64,000 nt of DNA from Gnetum montanum. Taxonomy: Eukaryota > Streptophyta > Gnetopsida > Gnetales > Gnetaceae. The notes below the pieces were generated by a model that had not been told where the DNA came from, did not search any database, and saw only the letters and a program-made list of their open reading frames with translations. Every line of letters begins with the position of its first letter. Position 1 is the stretch's first letter. A program made the position numbers and the translations under genes. The DNA is taken from positions 577,009-641,008 of the forward strand of contig MNCI01013629.1 in assembly GCA_015680685.1 (NCBI GenBank), in the 5' to 3' direction. Of this stretch, positions 37,392 through 48,110 are shown piece after piece.

Positions 37392-37754
37392 CGCTCCGAC
37401 GTTGCCGCCGCCGTCGCCTTCCGGTTTGCCTCTTTTTGCCTTTTTTCAAAATTTGTCCAGAAAATAATAAAATATATATATATATTTAAACAAAATGAAT
37501 ATTACTATATCTTGGTTCCCTTGTATACCAACTTTAGAAGTCCACATCGAACATTTTGGCACAGAATCTCCTGTGCAAATTTTTCGATAAACATACGGCC
37601 CGGTAAGGCCTTAAACTGCCATGCGTCCCGGTGTGATGATAAACCACCATAACACATGTACACACGACTTACACTACCAGAGAACATGGAACAATACCTG
37701 TTAGCTCATTTTGCTCTCTGTTTATTGGTAGGAGCAAGCCCGATGTATTGTCAG
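37392..37754 (+). other. Pre-RT non-coding stretch with candidate 3' splice site
   Basis: No gene. It ends in GATGTATTGTCAG (AG at 37,753-37,754), which is in phase 0 with the RT frame that follows (HLSTPLIIDGPYGK). Another acceptor-like site, TGTTTATTGGTAG, ends at 37,731 but is in another phase. Confidence 0.4.
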
Positions 37755-39990
37755 CATCTATCCACACCGTTAATCATCGATGGGCCGTACGGAAAGATCA
37801 CAAGGGACATCAACATAAATCTCATCCACTTAAGTTTATCAACGGACGACGTAGTCATAGCCTCAACATAGCAAACGATAGCCTCAACATAGAAGCTGAA
37901 AACATCACCGAAGACCCGTTGACAGAAACCCCCATCGCCATGCCTAATGGAGAAATTAAAATACTAAAACTAAGTACATTACTGCAACCCCAATTGGCCA
38001 AAGAACTAGAAAATGTACTTAGGGACAACATAAAGGCATTCGCTTGGTCATACATGGATATGCCTGGATTGGATCCTCAAATCGTCCATCACAACATTAT
38101 CCTTGATCCAAAATTGAGGCCGGTAAAGCAAAAAGCACAAAAGGTTAAACCTAAGGTGGCATTGGCAGTTCACAATGAGATCACCAAACTTTATCAAGCT
38201 AGTTTTATCTGTGCTGTCGATTACACCGAGGGAGTATCCAACATGGTTATTGTCCTAAAAAAGAACGAAAGTATTCGCTTATGCATTGACTTCTGGGATC
38301 TAAACGTTGCAACCATAAAAGATGATTTTCCCTTACCTAGCATCGATCAACTTGTTGACTCGACCGATGGGCATGCCCTATTATCTTTTATGGATGGCTT
38401 CTTAGGATACAACCAAATACGTATTAACTTGGAGCATCAGCTCCGGACTACCCTTATGACACCATGGTGAACCTTTTGTTATACAATGATGCCCTTCGGC
38501 CTCAAGAATGCTAGGGCCACATATCAAAGGACAATGAAATTCATCTTTAGTGATTACATGTTACACTTGCTCAATGACTACGTGGATGACATTGTGGTTA
38601 AATTAAAGACATCAGAACAACATGTACAAGATCTTAACTTAGTACTAAAATATTGTTTAAAATATGAACTGAGACTTAACCCAAAGAAATGTGTCTTTGG
38701 AGTCAAGACAGGAAAAATGCTTGGATTCATAGCCTTAGAAGTAGGGATACGAGTAGACCCCGATAAGGTTAATTCCATAACAAACCTAAAACCACCTGGA
38801 AACCTTACTGAACTTTGAGGTCTACAAGGTAGACTACAGTTCATCAGAAGGTTCATAGAAAAACTAACAGATAAATTAAAATCGATGAATCACTTGTTAT
38901 GTAAGAACGTATATTTTGAATGGACTCCACAGTGCCAAGAAGCATTCGATAATATTATAGTGGCACTTGCCCGACTGCCCACGGTTTATCCACCTCAAAA
39001 TGATAAACCATTTTAAATCTACCTCACAACTTCAGATTCATCAATCACGTCCATGCTTTGCCAGAAACAAGATAATGGAACTGAAGTCCCTCTCTACTAC
39101 TTGAGCCATGCATTAGTAGGCCATGAGAAGAAATACAACGACATAGAGAGATCATGTTTAGCCTTAGTCTTTTCTCTAAAGAAATGATGACATTACCTCT
39201 TCCACAATCAAGTTAATATAATCTGCAAGGATAATGTGCTCAGAGCCATCACAGGAAACATTTATGAGAGAAGTCGGATAGCACGTTGGAAAGCCATGAT
39301 AACCAAGTTTGACCTACATTACATAGCGAAATCATTAGTTAAGGGTCAAGCCATAGCAAATCAAATGGTCGCGTCACCAACACACGATCAAGCGACAATA
39401 GAGCCAGAATTCTCAGATGAGAATATAAGTGCAATAGACATAGTGCCCGATGACTACAACGCCATTCTAAACTTTTATGGAGCATCTACCTTTCAAGGGG
39501 CAAGTGCTGCCGCTGTCATCACCTATCCCTCCAGGGAGATCAGACCCTTTGCTTATCATTTCAACTTTCACTGTACCAACAACATAGTAGAGTATGAAGG
39601 TCTCCTCAGAGGTCTCACGGCAGCACTAGCTTTAGACATTACACGACTTGTGGTCAAAGGAGATTCACAACTAGTTTTGAACCAAATCACAGATATTTAT
39701 ACATGCAAGGTGCAACATTTACAACCATACTGTGACTTGGCAAAACACTTAATGAAGCGATTCGAAAACATTGATGTGCAACACGTCTCTAGAAATGATA
39801 ATACCATCGCGGCCGCATTGGCCACCTTAGCGTTAAACATATCACCTGACATGTTCCATACGTTGCCAAGCTCCATAACCAGTTGTGCTGAACCAATAAC
39901 CGATACCCTTGATACATTGCCAATAGCGTCTGTTAGTACAACACACACGATAGAATGGTATGATGACATAAAATAGTACCTGAAACACCG
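37755..39990 (+). pseudogene. Tat RT and dual RNase H relic, truncated before integrase
   Basis: From the pre-RT linker (DGPYGKITRDIN, FAWSYMDMPGLDP) through RT (QASFICAVDYTEGVSN, FMDGFLGYNQIRIN, MMPFGLKNARATYQ, the active-site NDYVDDIVVK), RNase H (YYLSHALVG, RARWKAM-like GRSRIARWKAM region) and the archaeal-type RNase H (FYGASTFQGASAAAVI, CTNNIVEYEGLLRGL, VKGDSQLVLNQITDIYTCK). It ends in the EWYDDIK linker. One frameshift lies near 37,868 and single stops at 38,468, 38,816, 39,016, 39,187 and 39,974. The frame runs straight into the LTR of copy A with no integrase, polypurine tract or 3' LTR, so copy A most likely inserted into it. Confidence 0.85.
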
Positions 39991-40245
39991 TGAAAATTAC
40001 GAGTCAGCCTCAGGAAAAGATTCGCAATTTAAGCGAGAGCGCGCATCAGTTTGTTCGAGGACAAGTTTACGTTCTATCACGCATGACAGCGTAATGAGCG
40101 TAATAAGCTCTAAGATAGTCGAAGGCAGAGTCCAGAGAAGCACAACAGTCCGACGCTTTTTCTCGCAGCGCATGAATAACTTGTCTTTACACTCGTTACG
40201 CGGCAGTGCGTATCATTGCGTATGTTATCATTAAAGCTAGGCATC

Positions 40246-40389
40246 GTTTACGCTTCGTTACGCGTAGCTGCGTAGTGAGCGTAAGTTACATATCATTTAC
40301 GCTTCATCACGCGCAGCTGCGTAGTGAGCATAAGTTGCACTTTATTTACGCTTTGTTACGCACAGCTGCGTAGTGAGCGTAAAACAATT
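40246..40389 (+). repeat. Three tandem hairpin units in LTR A
   Basis: Three units of about 48-50 bp, each of the form TTTACGCTT-x2-TTACGC-x6-GCGTAGTGAGCGTAA, so that each unit can fold on itself (TTACGC...GCGTA and TTACGCT...GAGCGTAA pair). Located about 240 bp upstream of the TATA box, hence in U3. The third unit ends in GTAAAACAATTTT. Confidence 0.88.
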
Positions 40390-40628
40390 TTGAGCCTGTT
40401 GTTTACACCACATTACTCTCATACACGCAACACAACGTGAATGAGTGTAATATAGCCTGAAGACAATTGAAGCACGCTCAGCATGTACCTGCTCTTCACA
40501 CGCACAGCACACAAACGAGCGTGTTGTGCGTAGTCACAGTCTGACTTAAAATGATCAAGTCAACGGGACCCGAAATATCCAGGACTCATGTCGTCAAGGT
40601 TGCGCCTTTTCCATGGAGCGTCGCGACC

Positions 40629-40636
40629 TATAAATA
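40629..40636 (+). promoter_or_regulatory. TATA box of LTR A
   Basis: TATAAATA in the context CCTATAAATACCTCAG, 638 bp into the LTR, conserved at 54,120 in LTR B. Expected promoter for the sense genomic RNA. Confidence 0.75.
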
Positions 40637-41336
40637 CCTCAGTTGACAAAGATACAAAGGTTGGCAAGTCAGAGAAGCAAAAGAAAGTTTCTGAGCACCA
40701 GAGCATTTAGCACTTTGGAGCAGAGATACAGAGAACAACGCTTTGGCAATTGCTGACATTATTACCTTACAGCCGAAGCAGAGCACAATTCGCTTTGAGC
40801 ACTGGTGACAGGAGTAATCGTTCTGCTAAAAAAGACTCTATCAATCAAAAGCAATTGATCGGTGGACGTCAAAGCTTGGCCCGCCTTGCATTTCAGCTTT
40901 AGCCCACAAGGTAGATCGGACTTCTGCTTAGACCATCTTACTTGTTGTTTTGTGCTTGTTTCACATCCTGTAATCGGGGATTCCCCAGTGTAATTTCTCA
41001 TGCAAAATACACATTGTTAAGTCAAAGCGCAGATCTTGAAGCTACGTGCTTCTCTTATGTCAGCCTCCTTTTATCGTGTTTAGCATTATCACCGTTGCAA
41101 TCTGTCTACATCGTTTTCCCCTCGTTTTACAACTCCTCGAACCAGATTGCTTGCTTTTTACGTAATTTTCATTATTTTACTGACCCGTAAGTCCCTATCT
41201 GATCGACAAGACCGTTCAGGGCACCGCGGATTCGTTTTTCCAGCATAGCCCTCGCCCGGATCCGTGGCTAAAACTGTATATGCGGAATCTCGATCGGTAT
41301 TTCCAGCTGTCGACGTTTTCAGTCGCTACAGTTTTC

Positions 41337-41355
41337 TGGCGCTAGAAGGAGGGCC
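41337..41355 (+). promoter_or_regulatory. Primer binding site, copy A
   Basis: TGGCGCTAGAAGGAGGGCC starts six bases after the LTR's terminal CA. TGG at the start pairs with the CCA end of a tRNA; I do not assign the tRNA. Copy B has one change (TGGTGC) at 54,831. Confidence 0.7.
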
Positions 41356-41578
41356 TTCAGGCTCCGATCCGAATATTTCGGGTAGCCCTGGTAGTGATTC
41401 ATACCCTAAAACCATAGACATAATACCTCTAAGGAAGTCTACGATCCATTGCGTGGTATAGATCGGTCGCAAGGACGGTTTCTCTGAAATCCTACGGGTA
41501 GAAAGCCTTTTTATGCTTTTTGTTGCTAGCTGTTTTCTTTTAGATTTGATTACCCGTTACTCTCGATTTCATCGATCA

Positions 41579-44500
41579 ATGGATTCCTTTTACTCAAACA
41601 CAATCGCCATGGTCGCCACCGATCTGGGTGTCACACCTATCAATCCTACAGTAGCCACAGGACCAGCTCCTGGCGCAACCGGGCCTCAGGGACCATTGCA
41701 CCGTTCATTGAGGCTTCAGGGGAAAGAGCCTATCTTCATGGTTATAACCCCTGAAGAATACAATTTCATATGCATCAAGATCCAGGCGAGGCTGGCTCTT
41801 AGCCGAGCCAAGCTGGAGGCGAAGCGAAACTTTGAGGTGCTCCACCGAGGGGGCTATGATTTTAAGCCGACAGCCTACGACATAATCCCCTTGACCGAAC
41901 ACCAACACGAACTCATTGCACAGTTGGTCATGGCCAGAGGCCAGACTTCACAACCTGTAGTGGAGCCCCAGCATGGGGAAGAGGCAGAGGATGAATTCAC
42001 GGCTCTGTCTGAACATTCGTTCCATACTCTGATGCCCCACACCCACATAAATCCATCGTTCCCTTTCGACAGGGAGGCAGCCTTTCTTGACCCAGCCGCA
42101 ACCGCGCAGACGCAAATCCTTGTCCTTTCGTAGGCCAACGAACAGCCGTCTGGGTTGCAATTACAAATACCGCACCATAACGCGGGGGTAGTTCCATCAC
42201 CACGGGTACTTAGTATCCCAACGATGATTCCCGCGACAACCGCGTCCCATTTCATCCCGCAGATACAACCCCATAATGTATCTGTAACACACCCAGCTTA
42301 GACCATGCCGCTTCCACATCCGCAAACTCAACAGATACCCATGAACACTCAGCCACAAACATACATCCAGCAGCTCGTCGTAGGTCAGTGGGTTAACCCA
42401 GCGGTGCAACATGCTCAGTCTATGGTGTACGGCGTGCAGCCCTCGTTTGCACCTACGGCGCAAGTACCTCAGGGAATCCCGCAGTATACCTATCCCTATT
42501 TTGTGTAGCAAGCAACTGCCAATCCCTCTGCCCAAACCAGTATGTGGTGGTCTTCACAGGCCCCTCCGCCTGCAGGGATCCCCGCCCAGCCAGCAGCCAG
42601 CCAGCCTCTTCTGTTGTTTCTGTTTCCTAGCGCCGCCCTCCCGATTCAACCCCCTGCGCCTGCTGCACAGGCACCTCCGTCAACAGGTCTGGACCAAGCC
42701 TTCCAGCTTATACAGACCCTCACTGAGGAGGTCCAATGCCTTAAAGCCGCTGGATCTGATACCATTCAGATCATGGACTTCTATCAAGATGATCCGATCA
42801 ATCCAGCGGTCCCCATGCTGTCGTTGCCACCAGGGATGTCCCTCCCTCACTTTACCAAGTATAATGGGGAGGGGGATCCCAACACTCATCTAGCCACTTT
42901 CAGATCTGAATCTTTGTTGTTACAGCAGTGGCCGCACACTTTAATCTGAGTCTTCACGATGTCATTAACGGGGAATGCTTTGGACTGGTATAGAGCTCTT
43001 CCACGCTCTTCCATTTCAACTTTGGAAGAGCTGCTGACTCAATTTGTGACCCGTTTCAAATACAATCAAAAGTTGGAAGTCACGATGGAACAGCTTATGG
43101 GGGTGAAACAAGACCCGCTCGAGCCAGTCCAAAAGTTTATACAGCGTTGGAACGCTACCTTGAATGAGATCCGCGACCCGATCGCGGACTCCCATCTATT
43201 GGCTATATTCAAGGGAGCAGTCAATGACTTTATTAAGTCTAAGCTGTATTATCTTTCCCCCGGCAATATACATTAGGCCTTCGCCCAGGTCCGAAGCATC
43301 CAAGATGCTATGGAGGCCAGCAAAGAGCCAGCATACGTCGCCTACAAAAACGCACACAACAAAGCCAAAGACAAAGGCAAGGCAGCGACAACGACAGTAG
43401 CTGCACTGACTAAAAATGCAAAAAATAAGAACAAGAAGGCGCCCACAACATCGCCCCCTGAGGCCACGGCTGGTGCCGGCACCAGCCAAACCACAGCTAC
43501 CCCTGAAAGTTCCCCCCAGCCAAAGCCAAATTTTGAGCGTAAAGATCGTTCAAAGTATGCGGCTTTACCTGTAAAGCATTCTGAATTGCTGAAACAACTT
43601 TTAGCAACAGGACACATTCAACCTAAGAAAGTGTCCGAGGAAGCCCTGAAGCGTCACAGACGTCACTGTGAACTGCTGAAGGACCCTTCTTTAGCTCTGC
43701 CTAATGAACCAGCAGTTCTGAAATCTTTCAGGCTGGACTGTTTCTGTGACTACCACCAGATGTGTGGTCACGATACGGATTACTGCTGGGCGTTGAAGGA
43801 TGACATTCAATGCATGATCGATGAAGGTCATCTAAAATTAGATAGCAGTAACCCTACGCGTCCAGAAAACCAAACACTGCATGTGTATAAGGATCCGTTG
43901 AATGCAAATTACGATCCTTATACAATCACTGTGGTGAGTACGGACGGTGAGCATAAGGGACCGCCAAAACCACCTTTTGTTTTGCACGTCCCCGCCAGCT
44001 CACCAAGGGGACCAACTACTTTAGCGGCAGCCGGTGGGGCCTCATGGCCACCTTTCATTATACGGGCACCTTCCTAGTTACGCCCTCAGTCACGCGACAA
44101 TACTCAAGCCACGGCCCCGTCCATGCCCATACCTAGAGCGCCCTTCATTATCAGGGCGCTAGGACCATGGCCTGCTCCTCTCATGCAGGGGCAGACCTCC
44201 CGTCAAAACCATCAGCCATTGCCTCCCAAGCGGAAGGAGGAGAATACCGCAATTAACGCAACAAAAGACCACCCTACGCTCGGCTTCCCTAAGCCCAGGC
44301 CCCTGGCCTCTGTGCCTTTGTCCATGCCCCAGAAGCATTCCAAAGGTCCAGAAACGCAGCCACCTTCTCTTGGCAAGAAGAAGAACACCCCCCCCCCCCA
44401 CCGACACTGCTCCGCCTCGAGAGATCCGTCTTTTGGGTCGAATGGAGGAAGACAAGGGGGATAAACAACCCTGTCGAGAGAAGGACCTCCTCGATGCATT

Positions 44501-45369
44501 CACGCAGGTCAAGCAAGCTCTTAAGCAAAAGAACACAACGCTGAGCTTGTACGACCTACTGATGACTTCTCGAGAACATCGTGAGGCTATGGTACGTATG
44601 TTGACATCCATATCTGTGGATGCCAACCTACCAGCAGAAGAGGAAGCGATACACGCTATCATGTTTCCTTCCGAAGCTGAACAACCCAAGCCTACCTCGT
44701 TGACCTTCCTGGACGAGTCTATCAAAGATGATCCGGAGAAAGGTCAAGTAACGACTGAGCCTATGTTCATCACCATTCGGGTCGGTCAGTACCGGATCTG
44801 GAGGGTACACGTGGATGATGGTGCAGCTGCTAACGTCGTTCCCTATTCCATTGTGGATAGGTTGGGATTGGTCGACCAGATCACTCCCACGACGACAGCT
44901 TACGTCGTTCAACGGAGCATAGGTTCAAGTCAAGGGGACAGTGCGTATTGAGTTTGTGGTAGGGAATCAATTCCCAACCGAAGCCACATTCTTAGTCATC
45001 GAGGAGATACCTGGCTTCAACTTAATCTTAGGGAGGTCGTGGTTAGCCCAGTTGAGGGCAGTCTCATCACCGATACATCAAGAGATACACCTGCCCTACA
45101 CCGGAGGGGAGGTTATCATACGCGGCGACGAGATCACCCCCAGAACTGTCAACAACATCGCAGAAGAACGGGGTTTGGAGATCGAAACAACTGACGATCA
45201 GTCCCATCCCCAAGCCCCCGAACAAACTGATAACAACAACGATAGTCTAGCCTGGGCCGACCTGCCATTTCCGGATGAGAACGTAGAGGAGTCCAACCAT
45301 AAGCCTCCTCGCCCTTACGCAGCGCTCAACGTGAAGGCCATTAAGAGACAATTGCGTATCGACGGTTGA
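41579..45369 (+). pseudogene. Gag and protease of copy A
   Basis: Starts MDSFYSNTIAMVATDLG. Order: N-terminal block (EEYNFICIKIQARLALS); Pro/Gln-rich segment; capsid (TKYNGEGDPNTHLATF, LDWYRALPRSSISTLEELL, VKQDPLEPVQKFIQRW); Lys/Ala-rich segment; zinc-knuckle-like C-x2-YHQMCGHDTDYCWALKDD at about 43,741; a second Pro-rich linker; then retropepsin (VHVDDGAAANVVPYSIV, catalytic Asp in the VD-x-G pattern of Tat; FNLILGRSWLAQL; VIIRGDEITPR). In-frame stops at about 42,133, 42,298, 42,508, 42,947, 43,275 and 44,077. A C-run at 44,388-44,399 and a 5-bp deletion near 44,908 (both relative to copy B) shift the frame. Copy B keeps one frame throughout. Confidence 0.9.
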
Positions 45370-45570
45370 ACAATGGTCTTCTGCGTGTACTACCATTTGC
45401 GAGTTAGCATACTACCCGTTTAGCAGCTTCTTTTGTTTGTTTCAACATGCTTTTATGCTATATACGCTTTCTGGGTTTACGCTTTTCACTTGTTGCGTGT
45501 TTTATCGTACTCGCGTTAGCTACGCTCTCATTCCTTTACGCATTTATCCAGGAGTACATTTCTTATTACT

Positions 45571-46175
45571 GGTTACGCAGCTGGCCAGCAATGGCCTTAA
45601 ACTAGTAGCTGGCCTGCAATGGCCTTAAACTAGTAGCTGGCCCGCAATGGCCTTAAACTAGTAGCTGGCCCGCAATGGCCTTAAACTAGTAGATGGCCCG
45701 CAATGGCCTTAAACTAGTAGATGGCCCGCAATGGACTTACTCTAGTAGCTGGCCCGCAATGGCCTTAAACTAGTAGCTAGTTTACGCAAACTCATGTGCT
45801 GGCCCGCAATGGCCTTAAACTATGCTGGCCCGCAATGGTCTTAAACTATTTACACAAAGTTATCCTATTCACCATTATACGTAGTTACGTAGATGGCCCG
45901 CAATGGCCTTAAACTAGTAGCTAATTCGCGCAAATTCATATGCTTGCCCGCAACGGCCTTAAACTAGTAATGCAAGATTACTTATTATCATTTACGCAGT
46001 TACCCTCGGCCCGCAACGGCCTTAAACCAATCATACAAAATCAAACTTTTCATATTGTTATAAGCAGGTATGCAGTCGGCCCGCAACGGCCTTAAACTAG
46101 TTATCCGGAGTTATCTACAATCAGCATTTACGCTTTCTTTACTTTACGCATCAGGCCCGCAACGGCCTTAAACTA
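45571..46175 (+). repeat. Minisatellite GGCCCGCAAYGGCCTTAAAC, 14 units (copy A)
   Basis: The first seven units are strictly tandem (28-bp period, joined by TAGTAGCT). The later seven are spaced by 10-75 bp of unrelated sequence containing TTTACGCA. The variable base is T in the first ten units and C in the last four. Copy B has only seven units, which explains most of the 256-bp length difference between the copies. It lies just beyond the stop codon of the antisense gene, in its 3' flank. Confidence 0.93.
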
Positions 46176-46361
46176 GGAATTACATTATCATTATTACTTA
46201 GGTGAACTTTGCAACAGTTACACTCCTACTCTATCGACGAAACATAAAAAAAAAGATGTAATTGATATCCAACGCATCCACCAGGTTTTATAACATGTCT
46301 TTCTATTCATTCGTAACATGGTACTACACTCAACATTAACAAAATTCTGCGTAAATAATAA
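46176..46361. other. 3' flank of the antisense gene, copy A
   Basis: No coding sequence. Conserved in copy B (59,421-59,605). Would hold the 3' untranslated region and poly(A) signal of the antisense transcript. Confidence 0.45.
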
Positions 46362-46610
46362 TTATGCATTCCCCCTACTCCCACTATCACCGGTATCTCT
46401 TAACTTTGAATCCAGTCCCAAAAGGTCGTCCTCCAGTAGGCCATCGTTTCTGGGTATTATCCCTTCATGAAAGATTGCCTCTTCACGAGGCTCTCGTTCC
46501 AGCATTGGCTCTACAGGAGGACGCTCTTCATCGTTGCCTTCCACCTCTGCCTCCACAGTCTCCTCTCCCAGCCCTTCAGCTGGCGTACTCTCTCTCCCTT
46601 CTTCCGGTAC
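46362..46610 (-). CDS. Antisense gene A, exon 8: acidic C-terminus
   Basis: Acceptor TTGATTTCAG|G, phase 0, stop TAA at 46,364-46,362. Strongly acidic (EETVEAEVEGNDEERPPVEP, then LEDDLLGLDS). Same length (249 nt) in copy B and open in both copies. Confidence 0.8.
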   Translation of the reverse strand, partial: VPEEGRESTPAEGLGEETVEAEVEGNDEERPPVEPMLEREPREEAIFHEGIIPRNDGLLEDDLLGLDSKLRDTGDSGSRGNA

Positions 46611-46689
46611 CTGAAATCAAATAACGTCAAAATTAGAATAGGCGCCAGCTAGTCAGAAAATTCTCCGACTAAGCCATGCGCAAACTTAC

Positions 46690-47481
46690 TCGCGACGACC
46701 CTGCTTCCGTGGCAAAGGGAAGCTTGTCCAAACCAGCCCACAAACGCTGCATGATCTCGTCCTCTGTCAGGTTTGGCCACACATCCTCGCCCAACGCGGC
46801 CCCAGCTTTCACCTTCCCTTTCTCCACGCTACTCCAGCAGGGTGGATCTGGGAAGAAAGTAGGGATTGTAGCCTGATTCCCAGGGAAAACCATTGTTCTC
46901 TCTAGGGACGCAGTTACAGTCACCTACTCTTCAAACTTCTTGAAAGCTGCGGACACTCCGATGGTGTCCACGAAAACCTCCAGGGATTGAGCTTTAATGG
47001 CGGAATCGCGGTAATGCTTTCTATAAGCAGCGCTTTCCCTTTTATATACATGCTTGTGGTCCTTCTCCATCTACCCCCATTCGTGTACGCTAGCGCAGTA
47101 GTCCCTCCAGTCTCGGCTTTTCTGAGCTAGGAGTTCGATTTGCATCCTTTGCTCTACTAACGCCCGACTGGTCTGTACGCTGTTCTTGATGGCTGTCCAA
47201 TAACGGGAGTGATCAATAACAGTGGTATGCCAGTCTTCATCCCCCGTCACTCGAGCCTGTAGGAACTTGTACCGCGCCCTTAGGTCCTCGACTTCCTTGG
47301 TCAAGGATTCAGCCTATTCCTCTGATCGTTGCAGCTTCCTCCATAGGTTTTTGTTAACATTTCTACTTTCCCATACGAAGCGTGTCGAGCGTAATGCACA
47401 TTTACGCATCTCCTCATAAATGTGGGGGCTCCGCTGTGTCCAGATCAATGGGCTCCGCGGGATCCCATCGGAGGTGAGCTC
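46690..47481 (-). CDS. Antisense gene A, exon 7: coiled coil
   Basis: Acceptor TTCTGTCAG|GA, donor CGCGA|GTAAGT. Charged heptad-like helix (IYEEMRKCALRS, ESLTKEVEDLRARYKFLQA) then a Phe/Pro segment (TMVFPGNQATIPTFFPDPP) and a helix DEIMQRLWAGLDKLP. Compared with copy B there is a 26-bp deletion after the Glu-Pro-Pro codons, at a CCA microhomology, which shifts the frame; three TAG codons follow. Copy B has the full 818 nt, but its acceptor is CAT instead of CAG. Confidence 0.8.
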
Positions 47482-47559
47482 CTGACAGAAAACAAGCATC
47501 AATACAGGTGACACATTACCAAAACATTATGTCGTAACTTCGTTACGGCTATAACTTAC

Positions 47560-47688
47560 CAGCGCCAGGTTCAACGCATTCCAGACGCTCGATCATGTCG
47601 CCGACGACGCCTTCCATGAAGGCAAATTTATCGGGGAAGTCTCTCCACATTTTGCTCACAGCAGCAGACGTTGAGACATCTCCTTCCC
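47560..47688 (-). CDS. Antisense gene A, exon 6
   Basis: 129 nt, the same length in copy B. Acceptor TATGCTATAG|GG, donor GGCGCTG|GTAAGT. Encodes an amphipathic helix KMWRDFPDKFAFMEGVVGDM and IERLE. Confidence 0.75.
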
Positions 47689-47757
47689 CTATAGCATAAT
47701 TTGGTTAGACATTCCCTCCATTAACAGATTTTTTAAACATGCTAACGCACTCATTAC

Positions 47758-48018
47758 CTCTACCGGTGACAGTGGCCACATCAACATCTTCCGTATCTTT
47801 TTCCCTTTCACGCACTAAAGCCTGTGCGTCACTGGTTCCAGTAGCTGGGACCTCCTCACGCACCCCGGTCTGTATGCGGCTTCCACTAGCAGCTGGGGCT
47901 GCCTCACGCACTGGAACTTGTGCACGGCCCTTATTAACAGCTGGGGCCTCTTCTTCCAAAACTGAGGCCCCCTCCCCATGGCTTAATACCATCGCCCCTG
48001 TCTCAGGGGTCAATTGCC
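47758..48018 (-). CDS. Antisense gene A, exon 5: Glu/Ala/Pro-rich linker
   Basis: Acceptor AAATGACAG|GG, donor GGTAGAG|GTAATG. Low-complexity acidic linker with repeats of the VREE/VREA-x-PA type (VPVREAAPA, TGVREEVPATG). Copy B lacks 45 bp (15 codons, one repeat unit), in frame. Confidence 0.75.
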
Positions 48019-48110
48019 CTGTCATTTTTGCTATTTACGCCACCATATGTTAGCATATAATTCCAGATCATCTAAGTAAAATGTTACGTATACAATCCTT
48101 TCACACTTAC

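Larger units (their letters stand above)
39991..41330 (+). repeat. 5' LTR of copy A
   Basis: Begins TGAAAATT and ends CTACA, 1,340 bp. It aligns along its whole length with 53,478-54,824 at roughly 90% identity by eye, differing mostly by transitions. Features in order: GCGTAA-rich U3, three hairpin repeats (40,246-40,389), TATA box (40,629), R/U5. Sequence similarity to LTR B actually starts about 10 bp earlier (TGAAACACCG at 39,981), so the true 5' end could be 39,981. Confidence 0.85.

Noticed and set aside
39976-40200. Pol reading through the LTR A start as a conserved C-terminal segment (YLKHRE...)
   Set aside because: Only about six residues resemble the pol linker. The following sequence is shared with LTR B, where it follows a different part of pol, so it is LTR.
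41875-42255. 126-codon open frame on the minus strand
   Set aside because: It lies opposite the Gag N-terminal and Pro-rich coding region, whose codon use and conservation with copy B explain the sequence. The shadow in copy B (55,462-55,734) is shorter.
42411-42893. 160-codon plus-strand frame overlapping Gag
   Set aside because: Out-of-frame reading of the Gln/Pro-rich and capsid parts of Gag; the in-frame reading is conserved with copy B.
44159-44725. 188-codon minus-strand open frame over the Gag-protease linker
   Set aside because: Shadow of the Pro-rich sense frame; no domain, and the sense reading matches the Tat Gag-PR order.
45571-45780. CRISPR-like direct repeats
   Set aside because: Units are head-to-tail with no unique spacers of constant length, in plant retroelement DNA; it is a minisatellite.
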